A stretch of 64,000 nucleotides of DNA. It comes from Aricia agestis (taxonomy: Eukaryota; Arthropoda; Insecta; Lepidoptera; Lycaenidae). Where the stretch lies: the NCBI RefSeq assembly GCF_905147365.1, contig NC_056425.1, positions 8,067,501-8,131,500 of the forward strand, written 5' to 3'. Below the pieces are notes generated by a model. The model searched no databases and was not told the origin of the DNA. It worked only from the letters and a program-made list of their open reading frames with translations. Every line of letters starts with the position of its first letter. The stretch's first letter is position 1. Below, piece after piece: positions 54,419 to 63,926 of this stretch. Both the position numbers and the translations under genes were made by a program.

Positions 54419-54884
54419 TTTATGTAGATAATAATAAGTACTTAGTGTACGTCGACATTCGATGTTACGTTGACGTAATATATTATCGAGTAAGCTAGTC
54501 TACGAACGAGAAATTTATCTCCCGACGTACGTAAGGGAAAAATAGATAATAATATATTATGTCGATATCGACATTTTAACAGCTATGCTCAAGAGTGAGA
54601 TAATATTTCGTTGAACGTATGCTAGACACACTGGGAATCATTTTTAGTCCGGTTAACGAATGACTCAAAAGAGCCGCGAGCGACCGCTAATGGGAAATAA
54701 ACCGTCTGATTTAGACGTCAGTAAAGTAAAATTTCGTTAAAAGATTGTTACCTAGGAAGCGCAACCGATTAAAACTTTAACGTCATCAAGAGAGAGTTAC
54801 ATATTTTGTATGTACCTATTATATAAATCTTAAAAAAAAATCTTTAGTTCATTTTACAAATAAAAAGAAATAAGTCAAAAAAGA
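54419..54884. other. Spacer upstream of tRNA terminator
   Basis: No repeat or gene recognised. The run aaaaaa at 54877-54882 is a T6 RNA polymerase III terminator for the minus-strand tRNA. Confidence 0.45.
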
Positions 54885-54966
54885 TGGCAGCGGTGGGATT
54901 CGAACCCACGCCTCCGAAGAGACTGGTGCCTTAAACCAGCGCCTTAGACCGCTCGGCCACGCTACC
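54885..54966 (-). tRNA. tRNA-Leu (anticodon AAG)
   Basis: 82-base cloverleaf on the minus strand. Acceptor GGTAGCG pairs with CGCTGCC (one G-T pair), discriminator A. A-box TGGCCGAGCGG (54949-54959), B-box GGTTCGAATCC (54896-54906). Anticodon stem CTGGT/ACCAG with loop TTAAGGC; anticodon AAG at 54930-54932, reading CUU. The long variable arm (tctcttcggag) is as expected for leucine. Six T's follow as terminator. No intron. Confidence 0.95.
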
Positions 54967-55316
54967 GGATATTGTAGTAGTTCAAATAGCGCTACTTAGA
55001 TTAGAGCTCGTGACCACGTGTAAAATTGCTAATAGGTACACTTGTATACTTTTTTCAAGGTTCCGTAATAATTATTTGCGAATACGATTAAGAGTAAAAA
55101 AAATTCAAAACCTTTAGTTCTGTATCATACATTAACAAAATGTGTACGACAGATTAACACCGTGATTAACCCATACCATTTTAATTAAACTAGTAGTAGG
55201 TACATCAACTGACAGGTTTTTTTTAGTACTTGTAGGTACATCAACTGACAGGTTTTTTTTTGACACGCTGGTTTGGCATCCAAAACTTTAAACTCGGTAT
55301 AAACTTAATAGTATTG
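54967..55316. other. Spacer with 36-base direct repeat
   Basis: gtaggtacatcaactgacag followed by T's occurs twice, at 55196-55224 and 55232-55261. Otherwise nothing recognised. Confidence 0.6.
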
Positions 55317-56054
55317 GATCCGACCGTAAAATCCTGCAGGAATCGTTTTTTTCGATCAAATTTATTTTAAAATAATCTTTAGAACGTATAGAATGGATTA
55401 ATGTTGGGTTGCCTTGTCAAAAGTAGCCGCAAGTACCTCTAGTTAAGTTTAATGTTCATGAGATGAATGCATAATTTGTTTGAATATTGTTTTCAGTAAA
55501 TTTTACATCATTTGAAAGAAAATGACGAGATAAAATAAGGTATAAATGGTTGCCAGCTCTAAGTCGGCCGCAACCTAGGGTTGCCAGCCCGTAAACAGAC
55601 ATAGTTCTTCATCAAAATTGAAGCATCGATTTTTTTAATAATTTTGATACAAAATTAAAGTTTTATGCATTTTGTGCATGAATATCCATGGTTGCCAGTT
55701 GCACGATAGCCGCAAACTGGGGTTGCCATCACTTTTGTTTAAGACAAATGTTCAGGCCTACAATTATTATGCCTGGGAGAATTTGAGGACGTCGAGAACC
55801 CGCAAGATTGCAATTTTTATGTAACAGGCGTTTTTATTTTTATGCGTAGTGTCCTGTCATTCCTTCTTAGTTCTTATTTTTCCATTGAATACACGCAAGT
55901 TTGTATTACGGGCTTTCATTTTGCTCAATTAGAGGTACTTGCGGCTACTTTTAACAAGGCAACCCAACATTAATCCATTCTATACGTTCTAAAGATTATT
56001 TTAAAATATATTTGATCGAAAAAAACGATTCATGCAGGATTTTACGGTCGGATC
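55317..56054. mobile_element. Element with 130-bp inverted ends (738 bp)
   Basis: GATCCGACCGTAAAATCCTG at left, CAGGATTTTACGGTCGGATC at right; arms (55317-55446 and 55928-56054) run to tacctctagtt / aattagaggta with few mismatches. The 480-base centre repeats tggttgccagct / gggttgccagccc words but encodes nothing. No target duplication was identified; the superfamily is open. Confidence 0.75.
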
Positions 56055-56101
56055 TTAGGATATAACAAATCTCGGATTATAACAGCAGAATTAAGGTAGA
56101 T

Positions 56102-56250
56102 ACTATCAGAGAAGTTGATTCTTAAGTAGATGGGGACCTACGTAGTTTGGTCGCGTTACGTCAAACCCAGTCGACAATTCACAATTAACATTGTCCGATC
56201 AACAGACGTTGGTCTGTCAACTGCCTAGGTATCAATTTCCTCGATGGTAC
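56102..56250. mobile_element. MITE-U copy 2
   Basis: ctatcagagaagttgattct to gtatcaatttcctcgatggta; shares gacctacgtagtttggtcgc and acagacgttggtctgtcaac with copy 1. Confidence 0.7.
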
Positions 56251-56253
56251 TTA

Positions 56254-56602
56254 AGGGGCGTCCACAAATTAAGTGAGGTGTTTTTTTTTTTCTGACCTCC
56301 CCTCCCCCGCCGGTGATATTTTTTTTAATGTGTGTTTCTTACGTAAACGCGTTGGATTGTTTGACAGTCAGTAGATGTATAACGGCAAAGTATGAATGAA
56401 ATTATGAATTTTTCATTCGAACGAATTGGAGAATGAGCTAAATCGCATAACGTATTTAAGCGATGTATACCTACCATGACGAAATGGATCAAAATAGTAC
56501 ATTTTTTTTTTGTAACAATGAGAAAAAAATCACGTAAGGTTAGGTGAGATTTGTCTTGACCCCCTCCCCTTAAACACCTCACGTAATTTGTGGACGCACC
56601 CT
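56254..56602. mobile_element. MITE with GGGGCGTCCACAAATT ends (349 bp)
   Basis: aggggcgtccacaaattaag, tgaggtgtttt at left; aaacacctcacgtaatttgt, ggacgcaccct at right. Lies four bases after MITE-U copy 2, flanked by TTA-type sequence. The 99-residue minus frame inside is not a gene. Confidence 0.8.
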
Positions 56603-57182
56603 TAGAACTTCTTGAGTAAAACAACTAGAAGCGAAACTTTACAGCACGTAAATATTTAATATTGAGATTCAACAAGAAAACTCACAATACTTTCACACTA
56701 CGCTTCGAGGAATGGCGCAACCGCGATTTTGTACACCAATGTGAAGTTAAGTTTATGACGTGAGTACTACGTGTTGTTTCTCAAAACAAAATAGACAGCT
56801 CACAATAGACATAACTGCCAGTAGTTCGACTGCAAAGAGAGGGACAGGTTTCAATGTCTGTCAAATTCGTCGGGTTTCACTAGGATTATGAACGGAATGT
56901 GCCTCGCGCTGGCTGATATAATTTATTTTTAAATATTTAAAATAAGATTTCAAAATTGGATTCTGACAATTTTAATCGCATGTGCCAAAACACAAACAAC
57001 AATACGACCAAAGAGGAACACGTTCAGCGAATATGTCACAGTTTTAAATTCGTAGGTAACAATATAGAAACAATTTAACAACCCTAGCGACGATTTTCGT
57101 CATAAGACGTCAAATTTAAAAATTTCAACATCAGTTCTAAGTCGGCATACTCTATCATTCTGTCTACTCTGGACAGCTGTTG
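56603..57182. other. Spacer, no gene seen
   Basis: About 580 bases, no feature recognised. Confidence 0.4.
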
Positions 57183-57320
57183 GTGGGTTGCACCAACTTA
57201 CTTTAACCATAACAAAATGTCAAATGAACTGTCGAATTCCATAGTAAAAGTCCATAATGGACGCCATATTTGACGATAACCTCAACCTTAACTATAACTA
57301 CGCCTCTGGTGCAACCCACT
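57183..57320. mobile_element. MITE-S copy 1
   Basis: gtgggttgcaccaacttact at left and cctctggtgcaacccac at right, with inner ttaaccataacaaaatgtca and aaccttaactataactac partly inverted. Confidence 0.75.
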
Positions 57321-57331
57321 TTTACTCTACG

Positions 57332-57541
57332 TACTAGTACGTTCTCCGTCGCCCGAAACTCCGTTGCGCCAAAATTGGTTTATCGCACGGCGACCGCACA
57401 TTTTTCCGGGATAAAAAGTATCCTTTGTCTTTCCCGGGCCTCAAAATATCTCCATACAAAATTTCAGCAAAATCGGTTCCGTGATTTGGGTGTGAAGGAG
57501 ACAGACAGATAGACACACTTTCGCATTTATAATAATTATTA
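57332..57541 (-). mobile_element. Hel-B, minus strand
   Basis: actagtacgttctccgtcgc, aactccgttgcgccaaaatt, ccgggataaaaagtatcctt, cagcaaaatcggttccgtga and ttcgcatttataataattat are the reversed Hel-B blocks in order. Confidence 0.7.
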
Positions 57542-57627
57542 GGACGTATGGGTATGGATGGATATGAAGTGTAAAACCCCTTCAAACAGTTGGCAAAATA
57601 TCAGAAACTTTTTGAGAAGCTCTTACC

Positions 57628-57808
57628 CAGTGGCGTAGCTACCGCCATATATGCTGTATCAATTATAACGAGGCCCCCGGGCCACGGGGGCCCAACGTGA
57701 ACATAATTATTAATAACTCACTATTTCTTAAAGTTAAAAAAGGCAACCATACCTTAGGGCAACCTAATAATTGTATACGGGGCCCCGCCAAGGCACGCTC
57801 CTCTTCTG
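57628..57808. mobile_element. Non-autonomous hAT element (181 bp)
   Basis: Starts CAGTGGCGTAGCTACC, ends GCTCCTCTTCTG, with a perfect 8-bp duplication CTCTTACC (57620-57627, 57809-57816). The terminal repeats match only in part. The centre holds a GC-rich palindrome (cccccgggccacgggggccc). Confidence 0.75.
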
Positions 57809-57930
57809 CTCTTACCGATGATATGAGCAAATCAACAACAATAATTGGGTTATGGGTTAGGAATAAGCACTTATTGGAGTACAGAGTACTATGTAATGGA
57901 AAATAGTATGACGCTGTTACATTGACATAG

Positions 57931-58157
57931 AGTAGCCTTTCCCAAAGCGGGCGATAACGCCCCCTAGTGGGCTGAAGGTCTAAAGGGGGCCGGGCGGTGT
58001 GGGCCTAGAAAAATAATGGGGGCGTTGTGTAGAGGCTTGCGGGGTGATTTATTTCATATAGATGCATTTAAAATTGAAGCAATGGAGGCGCTAAATCATA
58101 ATTAATTTTGTCTTTGAAGTGGGCAGTTTTAAACAAAAATAAGTTTGGGAACCCCTG
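57931..58157. mobile_element. Non-autonomous hAT element (227 bp)
   Basis: Starts AGTAGCCTTTCCCAAAG and ends GTTTGGGAACCCCTG, flanked by TGACATAG (57923-57930, 58158-58165). The first base of the canonical CAG end is lost or overlaps the duplication. Confidence 0.8.
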
Positions 58158-58344
58158 TGACATAGAGTCTATAGTCTAATTATTTCAATCCTGGGGTTGT
58201 AATTATGTGTTCATTACTAAATTACTAAAATAAAATATAAAAATTAAAATATATTATTTTAACCACTATACCAATACCAACTACAGACTACTACTTACAA
58301 TGAAAGCTGGTTTATGAGCACAATTAACGAGGAAAATTATTTTA

Positions 58345-58672
58345 TACGTGGGAGAGCCATGCTTCGGCACGAATGGTTCGGCTCGACCGGAGAAATACCA
58401 CGTTCTCACAGAAAACCAGCGTGAAACAGCGCTAGCGCTGTGTTTCGCCGAGTGAGTGAGTTTACCGGAGGCCCAATCCCCTACCCTATTCCCTTCCCTA
58501 CCCTCCCCAATTCCCTTCCCATCCCTACCCTCCCCTATTACCCTATTCCCTCCTAAAAGGCCGGCAACGCACCTGCAGATCTTCTGATGCTGCGAGTGTC
58601 CATGGGCGACGGAAGTTGCTTTCTATCAGGTGACCCGTTTGCTCGTATGCCCCCTTATTTCATAAAAAAAAA
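58345..58672 (+). mobile_element. Rep-A copy 10
   Basis: Full length with a short spacer; small differences in the 5' part (cacgaatggttcggctcgac) and core (gaaacagcgctagcgctg). Tail cataaaaaaaaagg. Confidence 0.85.
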
Positions 58673-59315
58673 GGAGTGTTAGGCTATGCAATTTTTATAA
58701 GGCATATTGAATAATTCTACAAATTATACATAGGTCAGTTCTATTTATTGAGCCATACGCTTATACACGGGAAATTATAACAAGTAACATCCCGCAATAT
58801 AAAGGTTGAACACTGTTATTATTGTTTATGACAGTGTATAGAAGGTCTTATATTAGGTCTACAATGTAGTATTGAAGTTATTACAGGATATTATTATAGT
58901 GCAAACAAGCCTAGAGGACAATTATTAAGTATGTAAGTACTTACTTGTATCTAAGCAAAAAATATCTGTAATTAAGTGTAGAATTAAGTATTGTAATTTA
59001 AATAAAAAATATGGCGATGAACATAATGAATTAAAATGAAAACATTTCAAAACCTATTTTTGTAATTTACTTACTACAACTTAAAAAGTTTTTGTTAATA
59101 TAATATGTAATTGTACTGCTAGCGCCATCTCTTGTGTGTTTTCGGAACTATATGAATCAACAAAGTCAAACATTTTCATAATAATTGCTGAATAATGTTT
59201 ACGGAATTAAAGTATTTTTTTAAATATTAATTATTTATCGTTATAATTGGTATATTTCAAAAAATTTACTTGCACTTCCTAAGTACTGAATCACTATTTG
59301 ACTGCAAATTTCAAC
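58673..59315. other. AT-rich spacer before tRNA-Ile
   Basis: No repeat or gene recognised. No obvious upstream element of the tRNA beyond the internal boxes. Confidence 0.4.
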
Positions 59316-59389
59316 GGCCCATTAGCTCAGTTGGTTAGAGCGTCGTGCTAATAACGCGAAGGTCGCGGGTTCGATCCCCTCATGGGCCA
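59316..59389 (+). tRNA. tRNA-Ile (anticodon AAT)
   Basis: 74 bases. Acceptor GGCCCAT pairs with ATGGGCC, discriminator A. A-box TAGCTCAGTTGG (59323-59334), B-box GGTTCGATCCC (59368-59378). Anticodon stem TCGTG/CGCGA, loop CTAATAA, anticodon AAT at 59350-59352, decoding AUU. A T6 run (59396-59401) terminates transcription. No intron. Confidence 0.95.
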
Positions 59390-59489
59390 ATATCCTTTTT
59401 TGTATTTTATGAACGATATTATTGTTTTAATTAACGACAATATTTATTAATTACATAGCTTAGGTACACTTTATTTATCACACCTCACT

Positions 59490-59599
59490 ATACATTTTTC
59501 CGGGATGAATGTCAATTTCCATGCGGTTCAGCGGTTTGGGCGTGAATATGGTAGACAGACAGACAGACACACTTTCGCAATTATAATATTAGTATGGAT
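59490..59599 (-). mobile_element. Hel-B 5' part, minus strand
   Basis: ttccatgcggttcagcggtt, tgggcgtgaatatggtagac, agacagacagacacactttc and ttataatattagtatgga: reversed Hel-B head; the 3' half is lost. Confidence 0.65.
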
Positions 59600-59661
59600 T
59601 GCTTGTAGTTTTCCTTCATTTCTAAATTGGAGTAGCTCTGTGAACTCTTAAAAATAATACC

Positions 59662-59825
59662 TAAGGCTGGGTTGCACCAGAGGCGTTGTTCTAGTTAAGT
59701 TAGTATATAAAATATCAAATGAACAGTCAAATTTACTTTTACTTTAAGTAAATTTGACTGTTCATTTGATATTTTGATATAGTTAAAGTTAAATAGTTAA
59801 AGTAAGTCAGCGCAACCCACCCTTA
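59662..59825. mobile_element. MITE-S copy 2
   Basis: aaggctgggttgcaccagag at left and agcgcaacccaccctt at right; the centre is an almost perfect palindrome (caaatgaacagtcaaattta and its complement). Larger and better preserved than copy 1. Confidence 0.8.
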
Positions 59826-60350
59826 TCTAATATATAAAATTCTCGTGTCACAGTTTTCGTTGCCATACTCCTCCGAAACGGCTTGACCGATTTTGATGAA
59901 ATTTTTTGTGCTTATCCGGTATATATGAGAATCGGCCAACATCTATTTTTCATCCCCCTAAATTTTTTATTTTATTTTTTAGACAAAATTTTTAATTTCT
60001 ATTTATTTATGATCCAACATACAAAAATACATACAATTCTCAATTTTCACCCTTCTACGATCAACCCTTATTTTTTAATAGCCATTTTAGTAATTTAATC
60101 ATTGTTCATTCCCGGTCGATAACTGATCAATCGTCATTTCATTAGTTATCCCCGCCAGTTGTCTACAGGTGTCACTTCTGTTGCATAAATAATAGTAAAT
60201 TATTACAACTCGAGACTGACGGCGACCATTGTTTTTGCGACGGGATAGCGATGGACGTTGCCATGGTGACATACTTATTTAGTCATTTCAATAAAATAAT
60301 ACGGGCGAAATACTTTATATGGCAAAGAAACGTTTGCCGGGACAGCTAGT
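59826..60350 (+). mobile_element. Hel-D, long copy with X-box-like site
   Basis: Starts taatatataaaattctcgtg and ends aacgtttgccgggacagctagt. It is about 200 bases longer than the 17.8 and 19.1 kb copies, with extra sequence at 59935-60180. GTTGCCATGGTGAC at 60257-60270 matches the X-box consensus on the other strand. Confidence 0.7.
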
Positions 60351-60797
60351 ATTATAATAATATTTTGACAAAGCAAACGTTACGTAAACGGCCCATGATG
60401 GGACATAATAAAATAAGGTAATTCCTTATCATCAGGCAAACGTTTGCACATTCTTTTTATTGTCAAATAGGATATCGTCTATCTCACGGACGTAAAAAAA
60501 ATATATCTATTGTCAAATAGGAGTCTTGATAAAGGTTTCAAAGAAAAAAAAAGTTAATTTTTTATGAATTTAATATAAAACATTATGTACACTAGACTAA
60601 CAATTTACCTAACATCTTTGATTGCACTGCCGGCCGAAAAATAATTTACACGGTTCGAACCTTAATTCCTGCTACATACGGTACGATGGAACTGCACAGT
60701 TCCGCCACGCAATGATTTGGGCGATAAATAATGTATAAAATTAAGGTTTATGCAGAGTTGAACTAAACTTAAGTGTATAAACTTTAGGGTAGGTAAA
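60351..60797. other. Spacer with a 15-base direct repeat
   Basis: attgtcaaatagga occurs at about 60459 and 60509. Otherwise unassigned. Confidence 0.45.
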
Positions 60798-60805
60798 CTT
60801 TAGGG

Positions 60806-60982
60806 CAGTGTTTCCCAACCTGTGGTCCGTGGACCCCTGGCGGTCCGCGAGTATACGTATGGGGGTCCGCGGTGTCGTCTCTGGACCATACATGATCAGA
60901 TTATTTTGCCGTTTAAGGGGGTCCCTAAAAACTGTACATGATTTCCTAGGGGTCCGTGGCAGAAAAAGGTTGGGAAACACTG
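60806..60982. mobile_element. Non-autonomous hAT element (177 bp)
   Basis: Starts CAGTGTTTCCCAACCTGTGG, ends AGGTTGGGAAACACTG, with perfect 8-bp duplication CTTTAGGG (60798-60805, 60983-60990). The inner ggtccgtgg words are inverted. Open frames on both strands come from the inverted ends. Confidence 0.9.
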
Positions 60983-61009
60983 CTTTAGGGTATAAACTAA
61001 CTTACGTAG

Positions 61010-61165
61010 AAAAAAGCCTCTATGTTGCTTTGAGAAAATGCTGTAAGTAATGTCATGGATTTGCCTTGTATATGTTAGCGCTGCTTCTTTTACAGTAAAC
61101 TCTATACAAGGGACAAACACACTTTATAAAATATTAACATTAATTTGATTATGTTACACCCTGTA
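61010..61165. mobile_element. MITE-R-like relic
   Basis: gcgctgcttcttttacagta, aactctatacaagggacaaa and gattatgttacaccctgta resemble the MITE-R right arm. The left half is diverged. Confidence 0.45.
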
Positions 61166-61561
61166 ATATGTAGTGAAATATAATGTAAGTTATGATCAAA
61201 CTGCGCAGTTCTATCGTTGTATGTAGTATTACACTAGTCTAATCACAATTTATAACCAATTAGTAAATCTAAAGAAATAATGGCATCTAATGTACCTGGT
61301 GGGAGTTTTGTATAAAGCTTCCAAAATTGTATCGACCGCTTTTTAAAAAACAACTACAAGTTACTTATAGTCTACATTTAAACCTTATTTTTATAGCATT
61401 AAGGTTTGCGATAACGTTTACAAAATAATACATTGTTTTACACAAAGTAAGTACACAGACTATGAAACAGGGTAGGTACTTAGTTGAATTGCCTTCGCGA
61501 ATTTCGTTAGCGAAGTTAGATATCGAAAATGTATGGGATTTGACATAATGCATCGCAAGAT
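61166..61561. other. AT-rich spacer
   Basis: A segment at 61490-61560 (cgcgaatttcgttagcgaag, aaaatgtatgggatttgaca) recalls one arm of the inverted-repeat element at 36.1 kb. No gene. Confidence 0.4.
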
Positions 61562-61883
61562 ACGTGGGAGAGCCATGCTTCGGCACGAATGCCACGTTCT
61601 CACAGAAAACCGACGTGAAACAGCGCTTGCGCTGTGTTTCGCCGAGTGAGTGAGTTTACCGGAGGCCCAATCCCCTACCCTATTCCCTTCCCTACCCTCC
61701 CCTATTCCCTTCCCTTCCCTTCCCTTCTCTTCCCTTTCCTACCCTCCCCTATTACCCAATTCCCTCTTAAAAGGCCGGCAACGCATCTGCAGCTCTTCTG
61801 ATGCTGCGAGTGTCCATGGGCGACGGAAGTTGCTTTCCATCAGGTGACCCGTTTGCTCGTTTGCCCCCTTATTTCATAAAAAA
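61562..61883 (+). mobile_element. Rep-A copy 11, small 5' deletion
   Basis: acgtgggagagccatgcttc, then cgaatgccacgttctcacag: the gggccggctcgaccgg block is deleted. Spacer with cccttcccttcccttctctt. The tail (cataaaaaagg) is followed 16 bases on by MITE-M copy 3. Confidence 0.85.
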
Positions 61884-61899
61884 GGGCGCAATGACACTA

Positions 61900-62059
61900 A
61901 CGGCCGTTCCCAATATTTGATCTATCTCTGGTTTTGCCCTACTAGAGATAGGAATAGCTCACATTAGACATTACAGACATATATTTTATGTCAATTTTGA
62001 GCTATTCCTATCTCTAGTAGGGCAAAACCAGAGATAGATAAAATATTGGGAACGGCCGT
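61900..62059. mobile_element. MITE-M copy 3
   Basis: ACGGCCGTTCCCAATATTTG to its complement with TA on both sides; the best-preserved copy. Confidence 0.85.
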
Positions 62060-62111
62060 TAGTGATGCGTTATGTTAAATCCTACACATTTTCGATATCC
62101 TTCGCAATGTA

Positions 62112-62271
62112 ACGGTGGTTCCCAATATTCAATCTATCTCTGGTTTGTCATACGACCGATCGCAGCTAACATTGAATTGACATAAAATATATGTCTCTAA
62201 TGTCTAATGTGAGCTATTCCTATCTCTAGTAGGGCAAAACCAGAGATAGATCAAATATTGGGAACGGCCGT
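62112..62271. mobile_element. MITE-M copy 4, mosaic left arm
   Basis: The right arm (gaatagctc-type through agatcaaatattgggaacgg, ccgt) is normal, but the left arm switches after atctatctctggtttg into tacgaccgatcgcagctaac, attg, which resembles the middle of MITE-U (gaccggtcacagctaacatt). Confidence 0.75.
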
Positions 62272-62561
62272 AAACTAGCGAATGAAATGTCGTAGGTCTA
62301 CCAGAATCTGACGGCAAAAAGTGAGAAATTAAATTGACTCTAGCAATACCGGGATAATTGGAATAAAACATTTTGATCCTTTTTTTCCTTATAGCGGCTT
62401 ATTCTGTGTGTGAAACATGCAAATATAAAATTTTATCCAATGATTAGGGATATTTTTTTTAAATCTGCCCTCAAAATTTGCCATCAGATTCTGGTAGACC
62501 TATAGTATAATTGATAAAGAACTTCCCAAGGAAAATTAAAATATATTTTTAATGAACGCAT
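62272..62561. other. Short spacer
   Basis: Holds an inverted pair, aggtctaccagaatctgacg (62292-62311) and atcagattctggtagaccta (62484-62503), so 62291-62504 is a probable MITE with GGTCTACCAGAATCTGA ends. Confidence 0.6.
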
Positions 62562-63213
62562 TTTTAGGGTTCCGTACCCAAAGGATAAAAACGGGACCCT
62601 ATTACTGAGACTTCGATGTCTGTCCGTCTGTCTCCAGGCTGTAACGCAAGAACGGTAATAGCTAGAGCAGTATTTCCCAAAGTGTGGGTCGTGACCTACT
62701 GGTGGGTCGCGAGTAGATTTTGGGTGGGCCCTGATGGTGAACTACGATAAGAATTAACGGGTAAATGCGGCAGCAACATACCGCTGCTTTTTTGTTTTCA
62801 TGACGCAAGGTGGGCCGCGAACTTTAAACCTTCTCGTAGATGGGTCGCGGTCCCGACAAGTTTGAGAAACACTGAGCTAGAGAGTTAAAATTTATACAAA
62901 ATATGTATTTCTGTTGCCGCTATAACGATAAATACTAAAAACAAAATAAATTTAATATTTACATGGCTCCCATACAACAAACGTGATTTTTTAAACATTT
63001 TTTGCTCGGTTTCAATGATGACAACAGGTAGCCACCTGAAATGTTCACAAAATTCTCAGTTTTATTTATTCTATAGTAAATGATTCATAAAAAATTTAAA
63101 TAAAATTAAAAAATTAAGGTGGCTCCCGTACAAAAAACACATTTTTTCCTTTTTTTGCTCTATAGTGGTACGGAACCCCCTTCGTGCACGAGTCCAACTC
63201 GCACTTGGCTGAT
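62562..63213 (+). mobile_element. Rep-G copy 2, with hAT insertion
   Basis: tttttagggttccgtaccca, aaacgggaccctattactga and a short tgtctgtccgtctgtc run, then the hAT element, then atgtatttctgttgccgcta, acttggct-type end (gcacttggctgatttt). Removing the hAT element and one duplication restores continuity. Confidence 0.75.
62668..62874. mobile_element. Non-autonomous hAT element (207 bp) nested in Rep-G
   Basis: Starts CAGTATTTCCCAAAGTGTGG, ends ACAAGTTTGAGAAACACTG, with perfect 8-bp duplication AGCTAGAG (62660-62667, 62875-62882). Confidence 0.9.
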
Positions 63214-63397
63214 TTTTATTTTAGGTCATATAATATGATCATTTTCATTCTATAGCAGGTAAAAATAAATTATTAAAGCCTCTTTGCTTACATTTCAGTA
63301 TAAATAGAGAAATAAATTAGATTAAATAACATTTTAATACAATTTCATTGTATAAGTTTCAACATGATTATTTATCTAAGTAGGTTCTAAAAGATTA

Positions 63398-63527
63398 AGG
63401 GCCTGTTTCACCACTTTTTGATAAAGTGCCTAATAGGCTATTTATAACTTTTTTGACAGTTTCTCCATACTTGATCTGTCAAGTTAATTGATGGATAGCC
63501 TTATCAGGAAGTGGTGAAACAGGCCCT
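63398..63527. mobile_element. MITE-N copy 3
   Basis: agggcctgtttcaccacttt at left and aagtggtgaaacaggccct at right, with ttaacttgac-type inner arm inverted. Both ends preserved. Confidence 0.85.
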
Positions 63528-63926
63528 AAAAATAGTATAGTAAAAATGTATTGAGCAATACTCAGGATGAGATTTACTAACATAAGTAACAATTAAAACT
63601 TTAATAATTCTAGTATTTAGACTACCTAACTATTCACTTAAGCCTCATAATTTTCTTCTTTTTCCTACGTAAATTCTACTACGACGAAACTTATTTCTAT
63701 TACATTCGTATTTCATCTATTGATTAACAATAAAAATATTATCTACAATGAATTCTTAATACTATTTTAATATTAAATACATTTATACTAAGAAAATTAA
63801 GACTCTAAATTATATTATCTTTGAGGTAAGTGGCACAAAATCAATACTATAGTAATCAATATATTATGTAAGGTAAATAACCTAAGATCTATCTATACAA
63901 AAATTTAAACCCAAGACACGCGTAAA
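63528..63926. other. AT-rich spacer
   Basis: No feature recognised. Confidence 0.35.
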
